Below are positions 9,524-18,669 of a stretch of DNA of 64,000 nt, piece after piece. The DNA comes from Photobacterium sp. Ph5. Lineage in GTDB: Bacteria > Pseudomonadota > Gammaproteobacteria > Enterobacterales > Vibrionaceae. A model generated the notes under the pieces. It saw only the letters and a program-made list of their open reading frames with translations. It was not told the DNA's origin and did not search any database. The stretch lies in assembly GCF_022129445.1 (NCBI RefSeq), contig NZ_JADQAQ010000023.1, positions 1-64,000 of the forward strand, in the 5' to 3' direction. A program made the position numbers and the translations under genes. Position 1 is the stretch's first letter, and every line of letters begins with the position of its first letter.

Positions 9524-10384
9524 ATGACGACATCAGTACAACATCAAGACTTAGTTTCAGTGCAATGGTTACATCAAGCATTAGCGAATAATGCACAGGA
9601 CAATCTTGTCGTATTAGATGCTACGTCTTTTATGCCTGGCGTTGATCGCTCTCCAGAGCAAGAGTTGATTGAACAACGTATTCCACGTGCACGCTTTTTT
9701 GATTTTAATAACAAGCTAGCGGCTTCAGATTCTGATTTACCACATATGTTACCGTCGGCTGAGCAGTTCTCATATGAAGTTAGTAAACTAGGTATTAGCA
9801 ATGATACCCATGTCGTTATTTACGATAGTTTAGGCATGTTTTCTGCCCCACGCGGCTGGTGGATGTTTAAAACGATGGGACACAATAATGTTTCTGTTTT
9901 AGATGGTGGATTACCAGCATGGATAGAAGCAGGGTTTGAACTTGAGTCAGGTGAGCTAGAAAGTATTATCCCAATGCATTTTAACGCCCAGCTACAATCA
10001 GAATGGGTGATAGATGCTGAACACCTTAATGAGTTACTAACTGATAATAATGTTGCTGTAATTGATGCAAGACCACGTGCACGTTTTTTGGGCTCAGTGA
10101 AAGAGCCGCGTGAGGGCATTCGAAGTGGTCATATGCCAAACGCAAAAAATCTACCGTTTGGTGACTTACTCGATAATGGCCACTTTATTGCACTATCAGA
10201 GATAAAAGACAAGTTTGATGCGTTATCAGCACCAGAACAGCGTTTAATTTTTAGCTGTGGCTCAGGTGTTACAGCATGTATTCTAGCTTTAGCTGCAAAT
10301 TTGATTGGTTGTAAAGTACTTACTGTTTATGACGGATCTTGGACTGAATGGGGTGCAACTGAGTGTTACCCCGTTGTTAAATAA
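9524..10384 (+). CDS. sseA: 3-mercaptopyruvate/thiosulfate sulfurtransferase SseA
   Basis: This cytosolic tandem-rhodanese enzyme transfers sulfane sulfur from 3-mercaptopyruvate to thiols or cyanide. The 286 residues form two rhodanese domains (about 10-140 and 160-280). The active-site loop is Cys245 in CGSGVTAC. The CGSGVT form is typical of mercaptopyruvate sulfurtransferases, unlike the CRKGVT of classical rhodanese. The N-terminal domain lacks a catalytic Cys, as usual. AAAGGATCCGTC precedes the ATG. A terminator follows. Confidence 0.92.
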   Translation: MTTSVQHQDLVSVQWLHQALANNAQDNLVVLDATSFMPGVDRSPEQELIEQRIPRARFFDFNNKLAASDSDLPHMLPSAEQFSYEVSKLGISNDTHVVIYDSLGMFSAPRGWWMFKTMGHNNVSVLDGGLPAWIEAGFELESGELESIIPMHFNAQLQSEWVIDAEHLNELLTDNNVAVIDARPRARFLGSVKEPREGIRSGHMPNAKNLPFGDLLDNGHFIALSEIKDKFDALSAPEQRLIFSCGSGVTACILALAANLIGCKVLTVYDGSWTEWGATECYPVVK

Positions 10385-10405
10385 AGACCGTTAAAAGAGA
10401 AATAT

Positions 10406-10443
10406 AAAGGCGAGCAGTGTAATAGTTAATACTGCCGCCTTTT
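10406..10443 (+). terminator. Bidirectional terminator between sseA and pstS
   Basis: AAAGGCGAGCAGT pairs with ACTGCCGCCTTT over 12 bp with one bulge, followed by T-rich sequence. Confidence 0.7.
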
Positions 10444-10461
10444 ATATTGAATATTTAAACG

Positions 10462-11289
10462 TTAGGCTTTCTTATCAATAGCAACATAACCTTTATTTTT
10501 AATAATGCTTTGTGCTTGGTTAGAAAGGACAAATTTAATAAATTGTTGCGCATTATTGGCTAAGTCTTTTTGTTTAAACATCAACAAAAACGGGCGAGCA
10601 ATTTTATATTCGCCAGATTCAATATTTGCAGCGGTCGGTAAAACATTATCGTACGATAGGGCTTTGACCGAATCATCAATAGATCCAAGAGATACATAAC
10701 CTATTGCATGTTTATTTCGTGAAACTAAACTTTTCACCATGCCATTGGTACTAACCACCAGTACACGTGGACTGATATTAGAAACAGTAAAACCAGAAAC
10801 TTGTTGGGTGAGCCCCATAAAGTGTTCAAATGAAAAGCGAGATCCTGATGCATTTTCACGGCTTACGACTGCCATGTCTAAATCTTTACCGTTAATTGAT
10901 TTCCAGTTAGTAATTTTACCTTGGTAAATACCAATAAGTTGTTCGCGTGTTAGGTTTGTTACAGGGTTCTCTTTGTTAACCACGACTGCAATTCCATCAT
11001 GCGCAATAGTAACAGCTTTATAATTACTATCTAACTCAGAAGGAGAAATGACACGTGAGCTCATGCCTATTTCAGCGGCACCTTGTTTAACAGCAGTTAT
11101 CCCTGCGGTTGAACCGATGCCTTGAACTTCAATTGTGGTGTCTTTATGAGTTGACGAATAGGTATCTGCGAGCACATCCATTATATGGCTTACGGATGTT
11201 GAACCAACAACCGTCACTGTCTCTTTTGCTTGTACATTTAATGACAGACATACACCTAATGTCATTAAACTAATTACTGTTTTAAGCAT
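10462..11289 (-). CDS. pstS: PstS-type periplasmic phosphate-binding protein
   Basis: This 275-residue periplasmic substrate-binding protein begins with a signal peptide (MLKTVISLMTLGVCLSLNVQA) followed by VTVVGSTSVSHIMDVLADTY. The phosphate-contacting segments GSTS, GIGSTAGITAVKQG and SRENASGSRFSFEHFM are as in PstS. No pstCAB, phoU or phoBR genes are adjacent, so it is an orphan receptor. Many Vibrionaceae carry several PstS copies. A possible half-conserved Pho box lies about 50 bp upstream of the start. It may serve a distant Pst transporter. A molybdate- or sulfate-binding role is less likely. Confidence 0.85.
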   Translation of the reverse strand: MLKTVISLMTLGVCLSLNVQAKETVTVVGSTSVSHIMDVLADTYSSTHKDTTIEVQGIGSTAGITAVKQGAAEIGMSSRVISPSELDSNYKAVTIAHDGIAVVVNKENPVTNLTREQLIGIYQGKITNWKSINGKDLDMAVVSRENASGSRFSFEHFMGLTQQVSGFTVSNISPRVLVVSTNGMVKSLVSRNKHAIGYVSLGSIDDSVKALSYDNVLPTAANIESGEYKIARPFLLMFKQKDLANNAQQFIKFVLSNQAQSIIKNKGYVAIDKKA

Positions 11290-11594
11290 TTATTACTCCA
11301 TGAGCTTAGTTATTTCGTGCGTATGTTATTACGATACTGTGACAGGATTGTGAATATCATAACGAAAGGTTATGTATTGATGAGTTTAAAAAGTTAGAAA
11401 TAGCTACTGTTAAACGTTAATGTTATGAGTATATATGGTTAATATTATTGTTAATATAAGATAAAATTTTGAATCAACATAGTAGAATGCTAAAGTCGAT
11501 TAATAGATATAACATTAAGTGTAAGGACTTTACGTTTAATGATTGATGTAGGCGCTGTACAGCGTTAATAGGAAATACACACAAGGTTGGTTAT
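11290..11594. other. 305-bp divergent intergenic region, pstS/ravA
   Basis: It holds the promoters of the divergent pstS and ravA. Apart from the weak Pho-box-like element at 11339-11356, I see no clear structure. The sequence is AT-rich, and no extra reading frame with a ribosome site is convincing. Confidence 0.5.
11339..11356 (-). promoter_or_regulatory. Weak Pho-box-like element upstream of pstS
   Basis: Read on the minus strand, TATTCAC is followed by AATC and CTGTCAC, giving two heptamers 11 bp apart as in PhoB boxes. The second heptamer fits the consensus fully; the first fits at only about four positions. Confidence 0.3.
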
Positions 11595-13253
11595 ATGCTT
11601 ACAATGGCAACAACAGTAACATCACCAAATAAAGCTATTTTATCTGAACGGATTCAAAAATTGATTAAAGGGCTTTCTAATGGCGTTTATGAACGTGAGG
11701 AAGTGATTAAACTGTGTTTGCTTGCTGCATTAGCAGGAGAGAGTGTTTTTCTTTTAGGACCGCCAGGGATCGCGAAAAGTTTAATTGCAAAACGGTTAAT
11801 TCAAGCTTTTGACGATAGCAAATTTTTTGATTACTTGATGACGCGTTTTTCAACACCTGAAGAGGTGTTTGGCCCTTTATCTATTCAAGAATTAAAAGAT
11901 AACGGTAAATATGTCCGCTTAATTGATGGTTACTTACCTACAGCACAAGTGGTATTTCTTGATGAAATTTGGAAAGCAGGTCCAGCCATTCTAAATACGT
12001 TATTAACAGTTGTAAATGAACGAACGTTCAAAAATGGTCAGGATGTATTACCTGTACCAATGCGTTTATTGATCACAGCGTCGAATGAATTACCAGATGA
12101 GGATAGTGGCCTTGATGCGTTATATGACCGAATGCTTGTACGTGTGTTCGTTAATCGTATTCAAGAGAAAAAGAATTTCAAAGCCATGCTGATGGGCGAA
12201 GGGCCAACATTACAAGAAATTGATCCTAGCCTGACTATCAAAGATGAAGAATATATTCATTGGCAGCAACATATTGATGAGATCCAATTAAGTGAAGAAA
12301 CGTTTGAACAAATCTTCAAACTTAAATCAATGGTTGAAGAGCATGTAAATCAAACCGATGTGATTGATAGCGACAGTGAGTTGTATATATCAGATCGACG
12401 CTGGAAAAAGTCTGTACGACTACTAAAAGCCAGTGCGTTTTTTAATGGTCGCAGTGAAATCAACCCGCTTGATTTATTATTGCTGCAAGATTGCCTATGG
12501 CATAGCCCAGAATCACGTAACGTTATCTGCAATATTGTTAATACATTCGCATCCGAGCATGCTTTTAATCAGACTCAATCAAGTTTAGATGCGAATGAAG
12601 CAGAAACCATCATCAATGCTATTAATGATGATGTTGCCGAGAAATTGTCTGTGCTTTTCACTAAAGAAAGCACCATGCGTAAAGAATGGTTTAAATATAA
12701 CTTTGCGACAGCAGCCAGATTTAACGTTAATAATAATCCACGAATGATCAAATTGGTGATGCTACAACAAAACCCATCAGTTTCAGAACAAGATCCAGGT
12801 GATAGCCGCTGGGTATATGTAGATGGTGATGAGTTTGATAAGAAAATCCGTACGGGGAAATGTGATATTTATGGTTTTGTAAATAAGAACACGCATTTGT
12901 GTCGCTTACAATTTGAAATTGATGCGCAAAACCGCTTAACTATTAAAGATATTGCTAATCGTTCGGTATTAGTTGGCATTGCTGGAAATAAAGGCATAAC
13001 GAATACAATGCAGCAAACATGGCAAGACGGGGTTGATAGTGCCATGGAGAAAATAGTTGATGCAGAGCATAACATTAAGAAGTCACGTACGAGTTTCCAT
13101 GGTGCATTACCACATAACTTTATAAATGATGCTTTTCCTGCACTTATTGAACAAAGCTTGTGTGATGCTACTGATAAAGTTGCAGATCTCAAAGGGCTTG
13201 TTGAAAAGAGTGCATTCCGCATTACCCATCTTTCTGAGTATTTTGCGAAATAA
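11595..13253 (+). CDS. ravA: Regulatory ATPase RavA (MoxR AAA+)
   Basis: This 552-residue MoxR-type AAA+ ATPase works with ViaA. In E. coli the pair binds the lysine decarboxylase LdcI and affects respiratory complexes and aminoglycoside sensitivity. The AAA+ core shows Walker A GPPGIAKS (about 55-62), Walker B VVFLDEIWKA and sensor 1 LLITASNELP, followed by the long RavA C-terminal region including the LARA-type insert. viaA lies 73 bp downstream in the same direction, the expected operon. The start could be 11595 or the ATG at 11604. The latter gives MATTVTSP, and neither has a strong ribosome site. Confidence 0.95.
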   Translation: MLTMATTVTSPNKAILSERIQKLIKGLSNGVYEREEVIKLCLLAALAGESVFLLGPPGIAKSLIAKRLIQAFDDSKFFDYLMTRFSTPEEVFGPLSIQELKDNGKYVRLIDGYLPTAQVVFLDEIWKAGPAILNTLLTVVNERTFKNGQDVLPVPMRLLITASNELPDEDSGLDALYDRMLVRVFVNRIQEKKNFKAMLMGEGPTLQEIDPSLTIKDEEYIHWQQHIDEIQLSEETFEQIFKLKSMVEEHVNQTDVIDSDSELYISDRRWKKSVRLLKASAFFNGRSEINPLDLLLLQDCLWHSPESRNVICNIVNTFASEHAFNQTQSSLDANEAETIINAINDDVAEKLSVLFTKESTMRKEWFKYNFATAARFNVNNNPRMIKLVMLQQNPSVSEQDPGDSRWVYVDGDEFDKKIRTGKCDIYGFVNKNTHLCRLQFEIDAQNRLTIKDIANRSVLVGIAGNKGITNTMQQTWQDGVDSAMEKIVDAEHNIKKSRTSFHGALPHNFINDAFPALIEQSLCDATDKVADLKGLVEKSAFRITHLSEYFAK

Positions 13254-13326
13254 TGCTTGTTGTTAAGCTGTTTACCGTTGGGTGTGATGAATACCTAACG
13301 GTAGACGTGATAAAGGAGAATCGCAT

Positions 13327-14784
13327 ATGCCAGTCTCTGAAGGATTAAACTTCGCTTTGATGCTTGCTGAATCAGGCATTATAGATAGTGCTGTTCATGA
13401 AGTTATGGTACGTCCGCAGTTATTAATGGCGGCAGAATCTAGCCCTGGCGTTAAAACGGCGATGAAAAATCAAGTCATGAAATGGCGAGGACAAATGATT
13501 CGTCAAACCGCTAAGGGGACGGTGGTAGAACGGTTTCATGAAGAAATAGAGCTTTATCAACAAGTCTGCAAATGGGATCAAGATTATTTTATTAAGCATG
13601 CTGATGAAGTCGTAAAAAAACTGGAAGGGCAGTCTTCATTTTATTTCAGAGCAAAAAATCTTGTTGCTAAAGAGCACCAGAAACATAACCCAATGTTTCA
13701 ACGTTTCTTTTGTGACAAATGGCACGAGTATATTGCTTATGCCTTAAAAGAAGCGCAAGAATCGGAAATTGAAGAAAATAAAGAAGATTTGCTGAAAGAC
13801 TTGTATCAACGTATTGAAACGTTAAAGCAAGTAGAAGAGGTAACTGAAGCTGGCGATGAGAAAAAGGCTGGTCGTTTATGGGATATGGCGAAAGCGAAAT
13901 TGACGCAGACTGATGTCGATGTCATGAAGAAAATTGCAAAGTTTTTAAAAAACAATAACGGCTTGCAAGATATCGCTGAAAAGTTAGGGCGTATGGCAAG
14001 TGAAGTCGATGACCCTAATAAAGAACGTGTAAAAGCGGAAGAATACAAGCTGGTGGAAGAAAAAAGTGACAATGTCACCGATGATGTTGTCGGGATCCAT
14101 GAAAGTGACGATCTCGCCAAACTTTTACCTAATGAAGCAATGTTTTTAGCCTATCCTGAATTGGAAGTGGTGTTCTATAAACACTTAGCCGATAAACGCT
14201 TAATGAATTACCGTATGCAAGGAACACAGCGTAAATTGCGTAAGGTAAAAGCGTATAAGCGACAAACCAAGAAGGTGGATCAAGACAAAGGCCCATTTAT
14301 TGTTTGTATTGATGCTTCAGGTTCTATGTCAGGTTTTCCAGAAAATTGCGCCAAAGCACTGGCTTATGGTTTGATGCAAATAGCACTTGCTGATGAACGT
14401 GATTGTTATGTCATTATGTTTTCAACCCAACAAATCACTTACGAGCTGACAAAGCAAGATGGGTTAAGCGAAGTGGTTAACTTTTTATCTTATTCGTTCC
14501 ATGGCGGAACCGATCTTGGTCCTGTGTTAGATCAGTCGATTGATTTGATGAGCGACGGTAAATATAAAAATGCTGATCTCGTGGTGTTATCTGACTTTAT
14601 TGCGCCCAGCCAGCCTGAGGCTATGTTGAGTCGAGTAGAAAAACTGAAAGCTCAGAAGAACCGTTTTCATGCCGTTAACCTGTCAAAATACGGCAATCCA
14701 GAACTTTTAGAGATGTTCGATCATTGTTGGTCTTACCATCCATCTAAATTGAGTCAACTAGGTAAATTATTCCGTATTCGTTAA
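13327..14784 (+). CDS. viaA: RavA partner ViaA (VWA-domain protein)
   Basis: This 485-residue cytosolic protein has an N-terminal helical region (about 1-290) and a C-terminal von Willebrand A domain. The metal-ion-dependent adhesion site is visible as CIDASGSMSG (about 330), with a later GGTDLGPVL and a VVLSDF segment. ViaA stimulates RavA ATPase activity, and in E. coli it associates with membrane lipid and fumarate reductase. AAAGGAGAATCGCAT stands directly before the ATG, a strong ribosome site. The stop is followed by a likely terminator. Confidence 0.95.
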   Translation: MPVSEGLNFALMLAESGIIDSAVHEVMVRPQLLMAAESSPGVKTAMKNQVMKWRGQMIRQTAKGTVVERFHEEIELYQQVCKWDQDYFIKHADEVVKKLEGQSSFYFRAKNLVAKEHQKHNPMFQRFFCDKWHEYIAYALKEAQESEIEENKEDLLKDLYQRIETLKQVEEVTEAGDEKKAGRLWDMAKAKLTQTDVDVMKKIAKFLKNNNGLQDIAEKLGRMASEVDDPNKERVKAEEYKLVEEKSDNVTDDVVGIHESDDLAKLLPNEAMFLAYPELEVVFYKHLADKRLMNYRMQGTQRKLRKVKAYKRQTKKVDQDKGPFIVCIDASGSMSGFPENCAKALAYGLMQIALADERDCYVIMFSTQQITYELTKQDGLSEVVNFLSYSFHGGTDLGPVLDQSIDLMSDGKYKNADLVVLSDFIAPSQPEAMLSRVEKLKAQKNRFHAVNLSKYGNPELLEMFDHCWSYHPSKLSQLGKLFRIR

Positions 14785-14792
14785 TAGTTACA

Positions 14793-14837
14793 TTATTCGC
14801 GCTATAGCTTAATCCTGTAACGCTATAGTGTGAATAA
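14793..14837 (+). terminator. Probable bidirectional terminator after viaA
   Basis: TTATTCGCGCTATAG pairs with CTATAGTGTGAATAA over 15 bp including two G-U pairs, with a 15-nt loop and CTGTTTT after it, between convergent viaA and the receptor gene. Confidence 0.55.
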
Positions 14838-14863
14838 CTGTTTTATCCTTTGTATGTTCAGCA

Positions 14864-16084
14864 CTATTTGATTTTAAAGTACTCAAGTAATGCATTACGC
14901 CATTCATTACTTTGCCTAAATTGTAACAACTCTCGGTTCACTGATTCTTCATAAGGGCTTTGTTCTATTAATGCTATACCATAGTTTTGTTTTTCAAATT
15001 GATAGGGCAATACACTCAATTTTTTGTACTTACCGTTTTGTTTAGCCTTTTTTATTAGATACTTAACGATCGCATCATCATCAACTACGGCATCAATATC
15101 TCCACGATCTAAAGCATCTAACATCTCTGGTACCGTATCGTATTGGTGATGAACAATACTGTGACGAGTTAAAAATTCCGATGACGTTGAAGCAGTTTTT
15201 GCACCGGTATTAACATTCGCTAAATCGTTAGGACTTTTTATGTCGTTATTGATTAACCCAATAGTAAATGTACTGGCTAAAACTGCGGTGATACTGGCAA
15301 TAAACAGCGTAGTGAAAACAGCTAGTCCGACGGTGAGTACTCGTCCTGTTAATGTTTTAAATTCGTAGTAATTAAAAGGACCTTTGGTAATAAATAATAA
15401 CCCTAGAATAAACCCTTCAATTAATTGCGCAGGTCTTGAGCGCATCGAGTAAAGCTTGTCATTAACACGGTGCTCTAATAAATAATATAGACCACCGATA
15501 ATTGCCGCAGCCGTGACAAAAATAGCAATAATTGTTAGGAGATGTCTGTTAGTAATAATACTTTTAAATGTATCGAAATGACTGGCAGATTTAACAACAA
15601 TTGCAAGGTGTGTTTCGTAGAAAGAGTGAGAAAAATCAATGATTTGTTCTCGCTCTGGTGTGATCGATAAACACGATAATCCAATGTCGATTTCTTTCGC
15701 TGCAACCGCTTGTAATAGCTCTTTCAATGGGTAATTTTTAAACCGATATGGAAGTTCCAATTTTTCTGCTATTTGTTGCCACAGTAAAATACTTAATCCC
15801 GTATATTCACCAAATTGATCCTGCATAACAAAAGGTGGGCAAATATAAGTGCCGATGACCAGTTCTTTGTTGCTTGATGCGGATGTTGTTAGTTCCTGCG
15901 ATGTATCAACAACTCGATGGTTTGTCTTTGAGGTATCCGTTATTGCTGTCATTTGTGTATTTGCGATGGCGCTATGTGAATAACTTCCTGCAAAAATAAT
16001 GATAAATAGAACGAGTAAAAGTAGGTGATGATATTTAGCAAGGCTTCGAGAACAGTAAATAACAAGAGTATTTGCTTGCGGCAT
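14864..16084 (-). CDS. Prokaryotic ionotropic-glutamate-receptor-like protein (SBP domain split by pore region)
   Basis: The 406 residues have the order signal or TM helix (about 18-41), ligand-binding lobe 1 (about 70-175), TM1 (182-203), re-entrant loop and TM2 (about 222-277), then lobe 2 (280-406). This is the architecture of GluR0-type receptor channels. Lobe 1 has LSITPEREQIIDFS with Arg145, the amino-acid carboxylate ligand. Lobe 2 has STSSEFL (299-305) and an acidic DDD (335-337) where the amino group is bound. TM2 contains IASITAVLASTFTI, similar to the SYTANLAAF gate motif. The potassium filter TVGYGD of GluR0 is replaced by about ITKGPFNYYEF, so ion selectivity is unclear. It could be a non-selective channel or a non-conducting sensor. 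Confidence 0.82.
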   Translation of the reverse strand: MPQANTLVIYCSRSLAKYHHLLLLVLFIIIFAGSYSHSAIANTQMTAITDTSKTNHRVVDTSQELTTSASSNKELVIGTYICPPFVMQDQFGEYTGLSILLWQQIAEKLELPYRFKNYPLKELLQAVAAKEIDIGLSCLSITPEREQIIDFSHSFYETHLAIVVKSASHFDTFKSIITNRHLLTIIAIFVTAAAIIGGLYYLLEHRVNDKLYSMRSRPAQLIEGFILGLLFITKGPFNYYEFKTLTGRVLTVGLAVFTTLFIASITAVLASTFTIGLINNDIKSPNDLANVNTGAKTASTSSEFLTRHSIVHHQYDTVPEMLDALDRGDIDAVVDDDAIVKYLIKKAKQNGKYKKLSVLPYQFEKQNYGIALIEQSPYEESVNRELLQFRQSNEWRNALLEYFKIK

Positions 16085-16288
16085 TATTAACTATCCTTTT
16101 GTTGTTTTTATTCTTAAGTATAAATCCTTTCTCTTGCTTTGAGGGGCTGCCTTGTGACAGTCATAAGGCAAGGCTTCAATATTAAGAAAACTAATTCCTT
16201 TTGTTACACGTATAGTTAAACAACCAACTGTTTATTATATCAGTATCAATCATTAGAGCTTTTATTCATTTATTTGTGGGTGAAGCGT

Positions 16289-17677
16289 ATGAAAACGTTT
16301 ATTCAATACTTACTGCTAAGCCTTATTCTTTTCTGTTCACCTGTGTTAGCCCAAGATGTATGGGTGATTAATATAAAAGGAGGGATTGGACCTGCTACAA
16401 GTGATTACGTTACGCGTGAAATATCCGAAGCACAAAAAAATAACGCGGCAATGATCATCTTGCAAGTTGATACCCCCGGTGGTTTAGATTCTTCAATGCG
16501 GCAAATTATTCAGGCTATTACGGTTTCTCCAGTACCCGTTGCAACATGGGTTGGACCATCAGGATCTCGAGCTGCAAGTGCCGGCACTTATATTTTATTA
16601 GCAAGCCATATTGCATCTATGGCAAATGGTACAAATTTAGGTGCTGCAACACCGGTATCCATCGGTGGAGGAAACGCAGGTGAGTCGCCGTTTAATGGTG
16701 AAAAAAGTGAGGAGAAGTCACAAAGTAAGGATGAAGTAAAAAATAGTGAGGGATTAGAACAACCGTCCAAAGAACCTGACGCGATTAAAAGTGGTTCTGC
16801 TATGGAAAATAAAGTGATAAACGATGCCGCCGCTTATATTGAAAGTCTGGCAAAATTGCATGACCGCAATGCTAAATGGGCAGTAAAAGCGGTAACAGAA
16901 TCAGCAAGCATTAGCGCAGAAACGGCATTGCAGAAGAACGTGATTGATTTTATTGCTCAAAATGTTGAAAAGGTTGTAGAAAAATCCAATGGCAGAATGG
17001 TGAAACTAAATGGTGTAGAAACCCCTATTGAGTTAAGTAATTTACGTTTTATTGAACGAGAGCAAGACTGGCGTTTTAAGTTGTTATCTGTTCTAACAAA
17101 TCCAAATGTTGCGTATATTTTAATGCTGATCGGCATGTATGGGTTGTTACTGGAGTTTTATAATCCCGGAGTCGGATTACCTGGGGTGCTTGGTGGGATC
17201 TGTTTTGTTCTTGCGATGTATTCGCTTCAAATGTTACCGATTAGCTATGCAGGGTTAGCACTGATTATTTTAGGTGTCATGCTAATGGTTGCTGAAGCAT
17301 TTAGTCCCAGTTTCGGTATATTGGGCTTAGGGGGCATAGTATCGTTTGCACTCGGTTCTGTTATGTTAATGGATACCGATCTTCCTGGTTATCAAATTGC
17401 AGTACCTCTGATCATTGGTTTTACCGCGGTATCTGCAGCCTTCTTCTTTATTATTCTTACCATGTTGGTTAAATCTCGTAAAAAGCCTGTAACTACTGGG
17501 GTCACTACATTGATTGGTCAGCAAGCGACCGTGACGTATGTGGACAATGAAGCGGGTAAATATCGAGTATTAGTTGAAGGTGAAATATGGCAAGCAACCA
17601 GCACTGGGGTTTTTCATAAAGGGGATACGGTAATTGTAACTGCAATTCGTGGGTTATGGCTTGAAATTGATCCCTAA
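16289..17677 (+). CDS. NfeD-type membrane serine protease (ClpP class)
   Basis: The 462-residue long-form NfeD protein has a signal peptide (about 1-21), a ClpP-like protease domain with nucleophile Ser97 in RAASAGT, and a general-base Lys probably in ENKVINDAAAYI. Four or more membrane helices (about 265-390) and a C-terminal OB-fold NfeD domain follow. An acidic and Lys/Ser-rich low-complexity insert lies between protease motifs (about 130-175). In Pyrococcus the homologue PH1510 cuts the stomatin PH1511, and here too the slipin gene follows at once. I chose ATG 16289, behind GGGTGAAG, over an upstream TTG. The likely role is membrane-protein or lipid-raft quality control. Confidence 0.9.
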   Translation: MKTFIQYLLLSLILFCSPVLAQDVWVINIKGGIGPATSDYVTREISEAQKNNAAMIILQVDTPGGLDSSMRQIIQAITVSPVPVATWVGPSGSRAASAGTYILLASHIASMANGTNLGAATPVSIGGGNAGESPFNGEKSEEKSQSKDEVKNSEGLEQPSKEPDAIKSGSAMENKVINDAAAYIESLAKLHDRNAKWAVKAVTESASISAETALQKNVIDFIAQNVEKVVEKSNGRMVKLNGVETPIELSNLRFIEREQDWRFKLLSVLTNPNVAYILMLIGMYGLLLEFYNPGVGLPGVLGGICFVLAMYSLQMLPISYAGLALIILGVMLMVAEAFSPSFGILGLGGIVSFALGSVMLMDTDLPGYQIAVPLIIGFTAVSAAFFFIILTMLVKSRKKPVTTGVTTLIGQQATVTYVDNEAGKYRVLVEGEIWQATSTGVFHKGDTVIVTAIRGLWLEIDP

Positions 17678-17714
17678 CTAATTGGCTACTAAAAGATATT
17701 GTAAGGAGAGTACT

Positions 17715-18515
17715 ATGGTTACTTATTCCATTGCGATTATTGTCGTGCTGGTGGTTATATTAATTATCAGCATGTTTAAGGTCTTACGAGAGTATGAAAG
17801 GGCTGTTGTATTTCTCCTTGGGCGTTTCTATGACGTAAAAGGGCCAGGTTTGGTCATTATTGTGCCATTTGTACAACAAATGGTGCGAGTTGATTTACGT
17901 ACTATTGTGCTTGATGTGCCGACTCAAGATTTAATAACCCGTGATAATGTATCAGTACATGTAAATGCAGTTGTTTATTTTAAAGTGGTTGATCCAAAAA
18001 TGGCGATCAACAATGTAGAAAATTATTTAGAAGCGACCAGTCAACTGTCACAAACAACGCTTCGTTCCGTACTTGGTCAACATGAATTGGACGAGCTACT
18101 GTCGGCACGAGAAGAATTAAATCGTGGGCTACAAGGCATCCTTGATCAACATACTGATAATTGGGGTATAAAAATCGCCAATGTTGAGATTAAGCATGTT
18201 GATTTAGATGACAGTATGGTGAGAGCCTTAGCAAGACAAGCAGAAGCGGAGCGTTCACGTCGTGCGAAAGTCATTCATGCGACAGGTGAATTGGAAGCCT
18301 CGGTAAAATTACAGCAGGCTGCTAACGAGTTAAATAAATCGCCAAACGCGATTCAATTACGTTATTTTCAAACCCTAACAGAGGTTGCTAATGAACGTAC
18401 ATCTACCATCGTCTTCCCGCTACCAATTAATTTAATTGATAAGTTATCGGCAGATGATGTATCAGAGATGGCTAGGATTAAAATGCAAGGCATAGATAAC
18501 AATAAAGAAGATTGA
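17715..18515 (+). CDS. Slipin/stomatin family SPFH protein
   Basis: This 266-residue protein has one N-terminal membrane helix (about 4-24), the SPFH domain (about 28-190) with [13 protein letters not shown] and [10 protein letters not shown], a coiled-coil stretch rich in Ala and Glu ([13 protein letters not shown]), and a C-terminal segment ending in FPLPINLID. It is expected to oligomerise on the inner membrane and be the substrate or partner of the NfeD protease encoded 37 bp upstream, a pairing conserved in bacteria and archaea. An upstream TTG at 17682 gives 11 more residues. ATG 17715 is better because AAGGAGAG sits just before it. Confidence 0.92.
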   Translation: MVTYSIAIIVVLVVILIISMFKVLREYERAVVFLLGRFYDVKGPGLVIIVPFVQQMVRVDLRTIVLDVPTQDLITRDNVSVHVNAVVYFKVVDPKMAINNVENYLEATSQLSQTTLRSVLGQHELDELLSAREELNRGLQGILDQHTDNWGIKIANVEIKHVDLDDSMVRALARQAEAERSRRAKVIHATGELEASVKLQQAANELNKSPNAIQLRYFQTLTEVANERTSTIVFPLPINLIDKLSADDVSEMARIKMQGIDNNKED

Positions 18516-18669
18516 AGAGAGTATTGTGTTTATTAAGTGTTGATAAGGTGATAAAGAAATAGACAATTTGGGAATTATTCAATTATTAGGCGCTTAAACG
18601 CTAAGTTTATCATCGATAAGCATGTACAATGCTGCGCTTTGATAAGATCCAATTCTGCGAGAAGCAAAG

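Noticed and set aside
12869..13222. 117-residue minus-strand frame inside ravA
   Set aside because: It is an antisense shadow of ravA; the product looks like no known protein.
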